DNA of 6,496 bases from Clostridium sp. (GCA_004554205.1 SFNH01000104.1:1-6496); one strand, 5' to 3'. Positions 1-6,365 are shown, numbered from the stretch's first letter. Numbers and translations are program-made. The notes: a model not told the origin generated them from the letters alone.

Positions 1-152
1 AGAGACAGAATCATTTACTTTCCGCCATTGACCATATTCAGACCATGATCACCTGCACGGGGCTTGAGGATTTTGTTAATAATCGTTTTCATATTGACCG
101 GCTGTTTAAAGTGGTGAACGGAACAGTGACATGTGAGAACGAGGATCACTGA
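1..152 (+). CDS. recF: RecF, C-terminal end (partial, 5' end outside window)
   Basis: An open frame runs from the left edge (codons begin at position 3) to the TGA at 150-152, giving 49 residues. It begins RQNHLLSAIDHIQT and contains ITCTGLEDFVNNR, which matches the conserved C-terminus of RecF: the stretch after the ABC-ATPase Walker B/D-loop region, with the family's QT-[FLM]-[IV]-TCT signature. RecF is a cytosolic SMC-like ATPase that helps load RecA at single-strand gaps through RecFOR. The Walker motifs lie outside the window, so integrity of the whole gene cannot be judged. Only 30 bases separate its stop from gyrB, and no promoter could be supported there, which suggests co-transcription with gyrB. 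The recF-gyrB order is typical of the Firmicutes origin region. The identification rests on a short tail plus context. Confidence 0.85.
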   Translation, partial: RQNHLLSAIDHIQTMITCTGLEDFVNNRFHIDRLFKVVNGTVTCENEDH

Positions 153-169
153 CAGAGTAGAAATCGTTT

Positions 170-175
170 AGGAGG
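170..175 (+). promoter_or_regulatory. Ribosome binding site of gyrB
   Basis: AGGAGG lies 7 bases upstream of the ATG at 183. It is a full-strength Shine-Dalgarno sequence at good spacing and fixes the gyrB start. It sits in the short recF-gyrB gap. Confidence 0.9.
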
Positions 176-182
176 AAACAAC

Positions 183-2096
183 ATGAGTGCAGAATACGGA
201 GCAGACCAGATTCAGATTTTGGAAGGCCTTGAAGCCGTCCGAAAACGACCGGGTATGTATATCGGAAGCACGTCGTCGAAAGGTCTTCATCATCTCGTGT
301 ATGAGATTGTGGACAATGCGGTGGACGAAGCGCTTGCGGGATACTGCGATAAGATCGAGGTTACGATCAATGATGATAATTCCATCACCGTGATCGACGA
401 CGGGCGCGGGATTCCGGTCGGTATCCAGAAAAAGGCGGGAATTCCCGCGGTTGAGGTCGTATTTACGATTCTGCACGCCGGCGGCAAATTCGGCGGCGGG
501 GGATACAAGGTTTCCGGCGGATTGCACGGCGTGGGCGCCTCTGTCGTAAACGCGCTTTCCAGCTGGCTTGAGGTTTTCGTCTATCAGGACGGAAAGATTT
601 ATAACCAGCGATACGAGCGCGGCAAGGTGATGTATCCGTTAAAGGTAGTGGGGGAATGCCCTGCCGATAAGCACGGCACTAAGGTACACTTCCTGCCGGA
701 TCCTGAGATTTTTGAGGAGAAGGTGTACGATTTTGAAATCCTGAGGGTGCGTCTTCAGGAGACGGCTTTTTTGACGAAGAATCTTCGGATTGTATTAAAG
801 GATGATAGGGAAGAAAAGAAGGAAAAGGTATTCCACTACGAGGGCGGAATCCAGGAGTTTGTCACCTACCTAAACAGGGGTAAAGCGCCTCTTTACAGCA
901 ATGTGATCTACTGTGAGGGCTTGCGGGACGGCGTCTATGTAGAGGTCGCCATGCAGCACAACGATTCCTACACGGAGAATATTTACAGCTTTGTAAATAA
1001 CGTGAATACCCCGGAGGGAGGCACGCATTTAGCGGGCCTTAAGAATGCGCTGACAAAGACGATCAACGACTACGCCCGTAAAAATAAGCTCCTAAAGGAC
1101 AGCGAGCCGAACTTAAGCGGCGAGGACATCAGAGAGGGACTTACGGCTATCATCAGCGTAAAGATCGAGGAACCTCAGTTTGAGGGCCAGACAAAGCAGA
1201 AGCTCGGCAACAGCGAGGCGATGGGTGCGGTAAACGGTATAGTGAGCGAGCAGCTTACCTATTTTCTGGAGCAGAATCCGACGGCTGCTAAGACGATCTG
1301 CGAGAAGTCGGTCCTGGCGCAGCGCGCCCGGGCGGCCGCGAGAAAGGCGAGAGATTTAACGAGAAGAAAGACTGCGCTTGAGGGCATGGCGCTCCCCGGA
1401 AAATTAGCCGACTGCTCCAACAAAGATCCCGAGAAATGCGAGATTTTCATAGTAGAGGGAGATTCCGCGGGCGGTTCGGCAAAGACGGCGCGCTCGCGCG
1501 ATACCCAGGCGATCCTTCCCTTGCGCGGCAAGATTCTGAATGTGGAGAAGGCAAGGCTTGATAAGATTTATGCTAACGCGGAGATAAAGGCGATGATCAC
1601 GGCGTTCGGGACGGGAATCCACGACGATTTTGATATTTCCAAGCTTCGCTACCACAAGATCATCATTATGACCGATGCCGATGTGGACGGCGCGCATATC
1701 AGCACGCTTATGCTGACATTTCTGTACCGATTCATGCCGGAGCTCATCAAACAGGGGCATGTATATCTGGCGCAGCCGCCGCTATATAAGCTCGAAAAAA
1801 ATAAAAAGATCTGGTATGCGTACAGCGACGAGGAATTAAACAGAATATTACAGGAGGTCGGGCGCGATTCCTCCAATAAGATACAGCGTTACAAAGGACT
1901 TGGCGAGATGGATGCGGAGCAGCTCTGGGAGACGACGATGGATCCGGAGCGCAGGATCCTACTCCGCGTAAATATGGATGATGATGTGGCTTCTGAGCTT
2001 GATCTGACCTTTACGACTCTCATGGGTGATCAGGTAGAGCCGAGAAGAGAATTCATCGAAGCCAACGCAAAATACGTACAGAACTTAGATATTTAA
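183..2096 (+). CDS. gyrB: DNA gyrase subunit B
   Basis: ATPase subunit of DNA gyrase (A2B2), which introduces negative supercoils using ATP. The product has 637 residues, the usual length for short Gram-positive GyrB, without the proteobacterial insertion. The GHKL ATPase domain (about 1-220) shows the catalytic Glu41 and Mg-binding Asn45 in EIVDNAVDEA, then DDGRGIP (72-78) and the ATP lid GGLHGVGAS (112-120). The transducer domain carries QTKQKLG (336-342), whose Lys338 should contact the ATP gamma-phosphate. The Toprim domain has EGDSAGG (425-431), PLRGKILNVEKA (446-457) and DADVDGAH (498-505), so the metal ligands Glu425, Asp498 and Asp500 are all present. The tail has QRYKGLGEM (568-576) and ends KYVQNLDI. 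The start is set by an AGGAGG site. gyrA follows after 18 bases. ParE is the alternative, but recF and gyrA as neighbours argue for GyrB. No lesion is visible. Confidence 0.98.
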   Translation: MSAEYGADQIQILEGLEAVRKRPGMYIGSTSSKGLHHLVYEIVDNAVDEALAGYCDKIEVTINDDNSITVIDDGRGIPVGIQKKAGIPAVEVVFTILHAGGKFGGGGYKVSGGLHGVGASVVNALSSWLEVFVYQDGKIYNQRYERGKVMYPLKVVGECPADKHGTKVHFLPDPEIFEEKVYDFEILRVRLQETAFLTKNLRIVLKDDREEKKEKVFHYEGGIQEFVTYLNRGKAPLYSNVIYCEGLRDGVYVEVAMQHNDSYTENIYSFVNNVNTPEGGTHLAGLKNALTKTINDYARKNKLLKDSEPNLSGEDIREGLTAIISVKIEEPQFEGQTKQKLGNSEAMGAVNGIVSEQLTYFLEQNPTAAKTICEKSVLAQRARAAARKARDLTRRKTALEGMALPGKLADCSNKDPEKCEIFIVEGDSAGGSAKTARSRDTQAILPLRGKILNVEKARLDKIYANAEIKAMITAFGTGIHDDFDISKLRYHKIIIMTDADVDGAHISTLMLTFLYRFMPELIKQGHVYLAQPPLYKLEKNKKIWYAYSDEELNRILQEVGRDSSNKIQRYKGLGEMDAEQLWETTMDPERRILLRVNMDDDVASELDLTFTTLMGDQVEPRREFIEANAKYVQNLDI

Positions 2097-2102
2097 TCTA
2101 AT

Positions 2103-2108
2103 AAGGAG
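2103..2108 (+). promoter_or_regulatory. Ribosome binding site of gyrA
   Basis: AAGGAG lies 6 bases upstream of the ATG at 2115, within the 18-base gyrB-gyrA gap. It supports that start and independent ribosome loading on a shared mRNA. Confidence 0.85.
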
Positions 2109-2114
2109 AACTCT

Positions 2115-4631
2115 ATGGAACCGAATATTTTTGATAAAGTCCATGAGGTTGATCTAAAGTCAACCATGGAAAAATCCTATATTGATTATGCTATGAGCGT
2201 TATCGCGGCCCGCGCGCTTCCTGATGTGCGGGATGGATTAAAGCCGGTTCAGCGCCGCGTGCTGTACTCCATGATCGAGCTGAATAACGGCCCGGACAAG
2301 CCCCATCGTAAATGCGCGCGTATCGTCGGCGATACCATGGGTAAATACCATCCGCACGGGGACAGCTCCATTTATGGAGCACTTGTGAATATGGCGCAGG
2401 AATGGTCCACCCGCTATCCGCTTGTGGACGGTCACGGCAATTTCGGTTCCGTGGACGGCGACGGCGCGGCGGCGATGCGGTATACCGAGGCGCGCTTAAG
2501 CAAAATTTCCATGGAGATGCTCGCGGACATCGGAAAAGACACCGTAGATTTTGTGCCGAACTTCGACGAGACGGAAAAAGAGCCGCTTGTGCTTCCGTCC
2601 CGCTTTCCGAACCTTTTAGTAAACGGAACTACCGGTATCGCCGTAGGAATGGCGACAAATATTCCGCCGCACAATCTCCGCGAAGTGATCGGCGCCGTTG
2701 TGAAGATTATCGACAACCGGATTGAGGAGGATCGCGACACCACCATGGAGGAGGTTCTCGATATTGTGAAGGGGCCTGATTTTCCTACCGGAGCGACGAT
2801 CTTAGGCAAAGCCGGCATCGAGGAAGCGTACCGCACCGGGCGCGGAAAGATTCGCGTGCGTGCCGTTTCCGATATAGAGACGCTGCCGAACGGAAAGAGC
2901 CGTATTATCGTGACGGAGCTTCCGTACCTGGTAAATAAAGCCCGCCTGATCGAGAAGATTGCGGAGCTGGTGAAGGAAAAGCGTGTGGACGGGATCACCG
3001 ACCTGCGCGATGAGTCCGACCGCCAGGGTATGCGCGTTGTCATCGAGCTCAGAAAGGATGTCAACGCAAATGTAGTGTTAAACCAGCTTTTGAAGCACAC
3101 CCAGCTTCAGGACACGTTCGGCGTGATCATGCTGGCTCTCGTGAACAATGAGCCGAAGGTATTAAATCTCCTTGATATGCTCAAGTATTACTTAAAGCAT
3201 CAGGAAGATGTCGTGACGAGGCGCACAAAATACGATCTGAACAAGGCGGAGGAGCGCGCGCATATTTTACAGGGCCTCCTCATTGCGCTGGATCACATTG
3301 ACGAAGTCATAAAGATCATCCGCGGTTCCGAGAATGTCCAGATTGCGAAGCAGCAGCTCATGGAGCGCTTTGGCTTAAGCGATGCGCAGGCACAGGCGAT
3401 CGTCGATATGCGTCTGCGCGCGCTGACCGGTCTGGAGAGGGAAAAACTTGAGAATGAATACAGGGAGCTGATGGCGAGGATCGAGGAATTGAAAGCGATC
3501 CTTGCTGACGAGAAGAAGCTGCTCGGCGTGATCCGAGAGGAAATCCTCATCATTTCCGACAAGTACGGCGATGACAGAAGAACCTCCATCGGCTTTGACG
3601 AATTCGATATGTCCATGGAGGATCTGATCCCCAATGAGAACACGATCGTGGCGATGACGAAGCTCGGCTACATCAAGCGCATGAGCGTTGACAATTTCAG
3701 AAGCCAGAACAGGGGCGGCAAGGGCATTAAGGGAATGCAGACGATCGACGAGGATTATATCGAAGATCTGATTTTGACAAAGACCCACAACTACATTATG
3801 TTCTTCACGAATAAGGGGCGCGCGTACCGGATGAAGGCGTATGCGATACCTGAGGGAAGCCGCACGGCGAGGGGCACCGCGATCATCAACCTTTTGCAGC
3901 TTCTGCCGGACGAGAAGATCACCGCGATCATTCCGGTAAAGGAGTACAATGAGACAGATTACCTATTTATGGCGACGAAGAGCGGCATGGTGAAGAAGAC
4001 CCCCGTAAAAGAGTATGAGAATGTTCGCAAGAACGGTCTCCAGGCGATCGTCCTGAAGGAAAATGATGAGCTGATCGAGGTAAAGGCGACCGATGATACG
4101 AAGGATATCTTGCTGGTGACGAGGAAGGGTCAGTGTATCCGCTTCCATGAGACGGATGTCCGCGTGACCGGGCGCATCTCCATGGGTGTGATCGGCATGA
4201 AATTAAACGAGGGTGACCAGGTAGTCGGTATGCAGATGCACACGCAGGGCGAATGTCTGTTGATCGTGTCGGAAAACGGCATGGGAAAGCGCACTCCGAT
4301 CGAGGAGTTCTCCCCGCAGAACCGCGGCGGAAAGGGCGTTCTCTGCTACAAGATCACGGAGAAGACAGGTGATATTGTGGGCGCGAAGCTGGTGCATGAC
4401 GATCACGATATTATGATCATCACAACAGAGGGCGTTGTGATCCGGATTTCCGTCGATGAGATTTCTGTCATAGGGAGAAATACCTCCGGCGTGAAGCTGA
4501 TGAATATCGACCAGGAATCCGATATTCGGGTTGCCAGCATCGCGAAGGTGCGCGACGACGGAGATAAATCGGAGGGCGACGGGATCGAGGAGCTTGATCT
4601 TATGGACGGGGAAACGGAGCCGGAGAGTTGA
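2115..4631 (+). CDS. gyrA: DNA gyrase subunit A
   Basis: DNA breakage-reunion subunit of gyrase, 838 residues, close to the usual Firmicutes length. The winged-helix domain (about 30-165) carries the catalytic Tyr123, preceded by Arg122 in AAAMRYTEAR, and the quinolone-contact segment HPHGDSSIYGALVNMAQ (79-95). That segment has Ser84 at the E. coli Ser83 position but Gly88 at the Asp87 position. Tower and coiled-coil gate regions follow to about 490. The C-terminal beta-pinwheel (about 505-810) has the DNA-wrapping GyrA box as QNRGGKG (531-537) and an identical second copy at 735-741. The box marks this as gyrase rather than topoisomerase IV ParC. The last 25 residues are strongly acidic (12 Asp/Glu), resembling regulatory acidic tails known in some GyrA proteins. 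It lies 18 bases after gyrB, and its stop is one base before the fumarase start, so the mRNA is probably shared. Quinolone behaviour cannot be read from sequence alone. Confidence 0.98.
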   Translation: MEPNIFDKVHEVDLKSTMEKSYIDYAMSVIAARALPDVRDGLKPVQRRVLYSMIELNNGPDKPHRKCARIVGDTMGKYHPHGDSSIYGALVNMAQEWSTRYPLVDGHGNFGSVDGDGAAAMRYTEARLSKISMEMLADIGKDTVDFVPNFDETEKEPLVLPSRFPNLLVNGTTGIAVGMATNIPPHNLREVIGAVVKIIDNRIEEDRDTTMEEVLDIVKGPDFPTGATILGKAGIEEAYRTGRGKIRVRAVSDIETLPNGKSRIIVTELPYLVNKARLIEKIAELVKEKRVDGITDLRDESDRQGMRVVIELRKDVNANVVLNQLLKHTQLQDTFGVIMLALVNNEPKVLNLLDMLKYYLKHQEDVVTRRTKYDLNKAEERAHILQGLLIALDHIDEVIKIIRGSENVQIAKQQLMERFGLSDAQAQAIVDMRLRALTGLEREKLENEYRELMARIEELKAILADEKKLLGVIREEILIISDKYGDDRRTSIGFDEFDMSMEDLIPNENTIVAMTKLGYIKRMSVDNFRSQNRGGKGIKGMQTIDEDYIEDLILTKTHNYIMFFTNKGRAYRMKAYAIPEGSRTARGTAIINLLQLLPDEKITAIIPVKEYNETDYLFMATKSGMVKKTPVKEYENVRKNGLQAIVLKENDELIEVKATDDTKDILLVTRKGQCIRFHETDVRVTGRISMGVIGMKLNEGDQVVGMQMHTQGECLLIVSENGMGKRTPIEEFSPQNRGGKGVLCYKITEKTGDIVGAKLVHDDHDIMIITTEGVVIRISVDEISVIGRNTSGVKLMNIDQESDIRVASIAKVRDDGDKSEGDGIEELDLMDGETEPES
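4622..4627 (+). promoter_or_regulatory. Ribosome binding site of fumarase alpha, inside the gyrA 3' end
   Basis: GGAGAG ends 5 bases before the ATG at 4633 and is embedded in the last sense codons of gyrA. Ribosomes finishing gyrA therefore pass over the fumarase Shine-Dalgarno site and terminate next to the start, an arrangement that favours translational coupling. The site also decides the start: the open frame extends upstream to 4531, but that part only overlaps gyrA and has no family match. Confidence 0.7.
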
Positions 4632-4632
4632 T

Positions 4633-5478
4633 ATGGTTAGGACGATCCACACAGATTTAATTTCAGACACCATCCGGGAAATCTGCATTGAGGCCAACTA
4701 TTTCCTGCCGGAAGATATGTCCGTCTGTATGAGGCAGGCATCTGGGAGGGAACAGTCCCCTCTCGGAAGAAAGCTTTTAGGCCAGCTTCAGGAAAATCTT
4801 GAGATTGCGGCAAGTGAGAGGATCCCGATCTGTCAGGATACGGGTATGGCAGTCGTATTTGTGAAGCTCGGTCAGGATGTCCATATTGAGGGAGGAAGCC
4901 TGACCGACGCGATAAACCGTGGGGTTCGCGACGGGTATACAGAAGGATATTTAAGGAAATCCGTTGTGAAGGATCCGATCGAGCGGGAAAATACGGGAGA
5001 CAATACCCCCGCGGTTGTGCATTACGAGATCGTGGAGGGCGACAAGCTTGATATCACCTTTGCCCCCAAGGGCTTCGGCAGCGAAAACATGAGCAGAGTG
5101 TTTATGCTAAAGCCGGCAGACGGGATCGAGGGAGTGAAATCGGCGATACTGACGGCCGTGCGGGATGCGGGCCCGAATGCCTGTCCGCCCATGGTGGTCG
5201 GCGTCGGGATCGGAGGAACGTTTGAGAAGTGCGCGCTGATGGCAAAGCACGCGTTGACGCGCGACTTAAACGAGAAGACCCCGGAGGGTTACGTCCGTGA
5301 GCTGGAAAAAGAAATGCTTGAAAAGATAAACGCTTTAGGAATAGGGCCGGGCGGGTTCGGCGGGACGGTGACGGCGTTTGCGGTGAATATCGAGACGTAT
5401 CCGACCCACATTGCCGGACTTCCGGTTGCGGTGAATATATGCTGCCATGCGAACCGCCATGTGCACCGTATTCTGTAG
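4633..5478 (+). CDS. fumA: Class I (Fe-S) fumarate hydratase, alpha subunit
   Basis: Large subunit of the two-subunit, oxygen-sensitive [4Fe-4S] fumarase, which interconverts fumarate and L-malate in the cytosol; 281 residues, typical for the family. Likely cluster ligands are Cys68 in ICQDTG (67-72), Cys184 in NACPP (182-186), and Cys271 or its neighbour Cys270 in NICCHANRH (268-276). Other conserved stretches are GDNTPAVVHYE (122-132), PKGFGSENMSR (145-155), GVGIGGTFEK (190-199) and GIGPGGFGGTVTA (236-248). The start MVRTIHTDLI fits the family N-terminus, whereas a longer reading back to 4531 would overlap gyrA. It begins one base after the gyrA stop and precedes the beta subunit by 12 bases. 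In an anaerobe it probably serves the reductive malate-fumarate branch or amino acid degradation (inference). L-tartrate dehydratase TtdA belongs to the same family and is the main alternative; no tartrate genes are seen nearby. The symbol follows common usage for two-subunit enzymes, not the single-chain E. coli FumA. Confidence 0.9.
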   Translation: MVRTIHTDLISDTIREICIEANYFLPEDMSVCMRQASGREQSPLGRKLLGQLQENLEIAASERIPICQDTGMAVVFVKLGQDVHIEGGSLTDAINRGVRDGYTEGYLRKSVVKDPIERENTGDNTPAVVHYEIVEGDKLDITFAPKGFGSENMSRVFMLKPADGIEGVKSAILTAVRDAGPNACPPMVVGVGIGGTFEKCALMAKHALTRDLNEKTPEGYVRELEKEMLEKINALGIGPGGFGGTVTAFAVNIETYPTHIAGLPVAVNICCHANRHVHRIL

Positions 5479-5483
5479 AGGAG
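5479..5483 (+). promoter_or_regulatory. Ribosome binding site of fumarase beta
   Basis: AGGAG begins immediately after the alpha-subunit stop (TAG 5476-5478) and lies 7 bases upstream of the ATG at 5491. The whole gap between the subunits is 12 bases, as expected for a coupled pair. Confidence 0.8.
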
Positions 5484-5490
5484 AAGGGCG

Positions 5491-6027
5491 ATGGAGCGAA
5501 ATATAAATGTGCCGATGAGCAGGGAGGACGCGCGAAGCTTAAGAGCCGGAGACTGTGTGAGCTTAACCGGAACGATCTATACGGCGCGGGATGCGGCGCA
5601 TAAGAGAATGCAGGAGGCGCTTGACGCCGGAAAAGAACTCCCGATTGATATCAGAGGAAATGTGATCTATTACATGGGGCCGTCCCCGGCGCGGGAGGGA
5701 CGCCCGATCGGCTCGGCAGGTCCGACGACGGCGGGCAGAATGGACAAATACACGCCCCGCCTTCTTGATCTGGGGCTGGGCGCAATGATCGGAAAGGGAA
5801 AACGCAGCCAGGCTGTGACGGATGCGATCGTCCGCAACGGAAGCGTTTATTTTGCTGCGCTGGGAGGAGCCGGCGCGCTGCTCTCAAAACGAATTTTATC
5901 CTCCGAGGTCGTCGCATATGACGATCTTGGGACGGAGGCGATCCGAAAACTTACGGTTAAAGATTTCCCGGTTGTGGTTGCGATTGATTCTGAGGGGAAC
6001 GATCTTTTTAAAAATGAGAAAAAATGA
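5491..6027 (+). CDS. fumB: Class I (Fe-S) fumarate hydratase, beta subunit
   Basis: Small subunit of the two-subunit iron-sulfur fumarase, 178 residues, full length for this subunit and matching the C-terminal domain of single-chain class I fumarases. It supplies substrate-binding and catalytic residues beside the cluster held by the alpha subunit. Visible family motifs are TARDAAHKR (31-39), GPSPAREGRPIGSAGPTTAGRMD (63-85, with the GPTTAGRMD core at 77-85), IGKGKR (100-105), GGAGALLSKRI (125-135), DDLGTEAI (144-151) and DFPVVVAID (158-166). In class I fumarases the conserved Thr of the GPTT segment is a candidate active-site residue by homology; this is not proven here. The short lysine-rich tail FKNEKK ends at a TGA. 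It is the last protein gene in the window, with a tRNA promoter starting 12 bases after its stop. A TtdB-type tartrate dehydratase subunit is the alternative. The symbol is conventional only. Confidence 0.9.
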   Translation: MERNINVPMSREDARSLRAGDCVSLTGTIYTARDAAHKRMQEALDAGKELPIDIRGNVIYYMGPSPAREGRPIGSAGPTTAGRMDKYTPRLLDLGLGAMIGKGKRSQAVTDAIVRNGSVYFAALGGAGALLSKRILSSEVVAYDDLGTEAIRKLTVKDFPVVVAIDSEGNDLFKNEKK

Positions 6028-6039
6028 TAAAATAATGGG

Positions 6040-6068
6040 TTGACAAAGAAATTATTATAATATATAAT
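6040..6068 (+). promoter_or_regulatory. Perfect-consensus sigma-A type promoter for tRNA-Ser
   Basis: The -35 hexamer TTGACA (6040-6045) and -10 hexamer TATAAT (6063-6068) match consensus at all 12 positions with the optimal 17-base spacer. Transcription should begin near 6074-6076, giving a leader of about 60 bases before the tRNA. A second TATAAT at 6056-6061 is too close to the -35 to pair with it. The -35 begins 12 bases after the fumarase stop, so this promoter gives the tRNA its own strong start independent of the gyrase transcript. The TTGACAA element is mirrored by TTGTCAA at 6068-6074. Confidence 0.88.
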
Positions 6069-6082
6069 TGTCAATGCGTCTA

Positions 6083-6103
6083 AAAACAAGAAAGTTTTGT
6101 TTT
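6083..6103 (+). other. Small A/T-rich hairpin in the tRNA-Ser precursor leader
   Basis: AAAACAA (6083-6089) can pair with TTGTTTT (6097-6103) around a 7-base loop. The T-rich 3' arm makes it a weak terminator candidate for fumarase read-through. However, the stem has a single G-C pair and the site lies downstream of the tRNA promoter, where a terminator would also block the tRNA. A processing hairpin or chance pairing is equally likely. Confidence 0.3.
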
Positions 6104-6134
6104 ATGATAGCAATCATATGGAATTGCGAAGTTC

Positions 6135-6222
6135 GGAGAAATACTCAAGAGGCCGAAGAGGCGCCCCTGCTAAGGGTGTAGGTCGGGCAACCGGCGCGAG
6201 GGTTCAAATCCCTCTTTCTCCG
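6135..6222 (+). tRNA. tRNA-Ser (anticodon GCU)
   Basis: The cloverleaf folds fully. The acceptor stem GGAGAAA (6135-6141) pairs with TTTCTCC (6215-6221), and the discriminator base is G6222, as expected for tRNA-Ser. The D arm is CTC (6144-6146) with GAG (6158-6160). The anticodon stem CGCCC (6162-6166) pairs with GGGTG (6174-6178), including one G-U pair, and the loop CTGCTAA places anticodon GCT at 6169-6171, reading AGC/AGU. A long class II variable arm (about 6179-6197) with a CGG/CCG stem follows, as in serine tRNAs. The T arm is GAGGG (6198-6202), loop TTCAAAT, CCCTC (6210-6214). No CCA is encoded after the discriminator, so the end must be added by tRNA nucleotidyltransferase. It has its own consensus promoter upstream and an rRNA-type promoter downstream. 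Confidence 0.96.
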
Positions 6223-6237
6223 CTCGATTCCAAATGA

Positions 6238-6274
6238 TTCTTTTTTTCACTTCAAAACGGAGAGAAAAAAAGAA
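6238..6274 (+). repeat. 11-bp inverted repeat of T-tract and A-tract between tRNA-Ser and the rRNA promoter
   Basis: The arm at 6238-6248 (TTCTTTTTTTC) is the exact reverse complement of the arm at 6264-6274 (GAAAAAAAGAA), with a 15-base spacer. The T-tract could end the tRNA transcript, but no GC-rich stem precedes it, so it is not a standard intrinsic terminator. The A-arm lies where an UP element would act for the next promoter. Low complexity makes chance pairing possible. Confidence 0.55.
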
Positions 6275-6316
6275 AATAAAAAAGTTCTTGACAGGCAGTT
6301 TTCATTATGATAAGAT
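6263..6316 (+). promoter_or_regulatory. Strong rRNA-operon type promoter with A-rich UP-like tract
   Basis: The -35 hexamer TTGACA (6288-6293) is perfect, the spacer is 17 bases, and the -10 is TAAGAT (6311-6316, four of six matches). Transcription should begin around 6322-6324, perhaps at G6323. An almost pure A tract at about 6263-6283 falls at roughly -60 to -40, the place where UP elements contact the alpha-subunit C-terminal domain in rRNA promoters. The untranslated, structured leader that follows and the recF-gyrB-gyrA context support an rRNA operon promoter. A G start would fit GTP-dependent rRNA initiation as known in Bacillus, but the start site is not demonstrated. Confidence 0.75.
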
Positions 6317-6351
6317 GAACTAGTTGCCGCCGAGAACAGGAAGCAACAAAC

Positions 6352-6365
6352 TGAACCTTGAAAAT
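6352..6365 (+). promoter_or_regulatory. boxA-like antitermination element in the rRNA leader
   Basis: TGAACCTTGAAAAT resembles the boxA-type motif of Gram-positive rRNA leaders and spacers (TTCTTTGAAAAC-like), which recruits NusB/NusE and prevents Rho-dependent termination. It lies about 30 bases into the predicted transcript, a sensible place for such a site. The match is by recall and the motif is degenerate, so confidence is limited. Confidence 0.45.

Noticed and set aside
94..122. Possible gyrB promoter with TTGACC at 94-99
   Set aside because: No acceptable -10 hexamer lies 16-18 bases downstream, and the site is inside recF coding sequence.
168..527. 119-codon minus-strand open frame opposite the gyrB start
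   Set aside because: It covers the gyrB GHKL motifs on the other strand and has no independent coding signal.
2432..3100. 222-codon open frame on the minus strand opposite gyrA
   Set aside because: It is Ser/Thr/Arg-rich with no recognisable domain and lies fully antisense to strongly conserved GyrA sequence. It arises from the codon bias of gyrA.
2115..4631. Topoisomerase IV ParC instead of GyrA
   Set aside because: GyrA boxes in the pinwheel and the recF-gyrB context fit gyrase.
4531..4632. Upstream extension of the fumarase alpha frame to an ATG at 4531
   Set aside because: It would overlap gyrA by about 100 bases and adds non-family, Arg-rich residues. The ATG at 4633 has a Shine-Dalgarno site and the expected N-terminus.
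4203..4697. 164-codon minus-strand open frame across the gyrA-fumarase junction
   Set aside because: It lies antisense to two well-supported genes and has no family features or ribosome binding site I could support.
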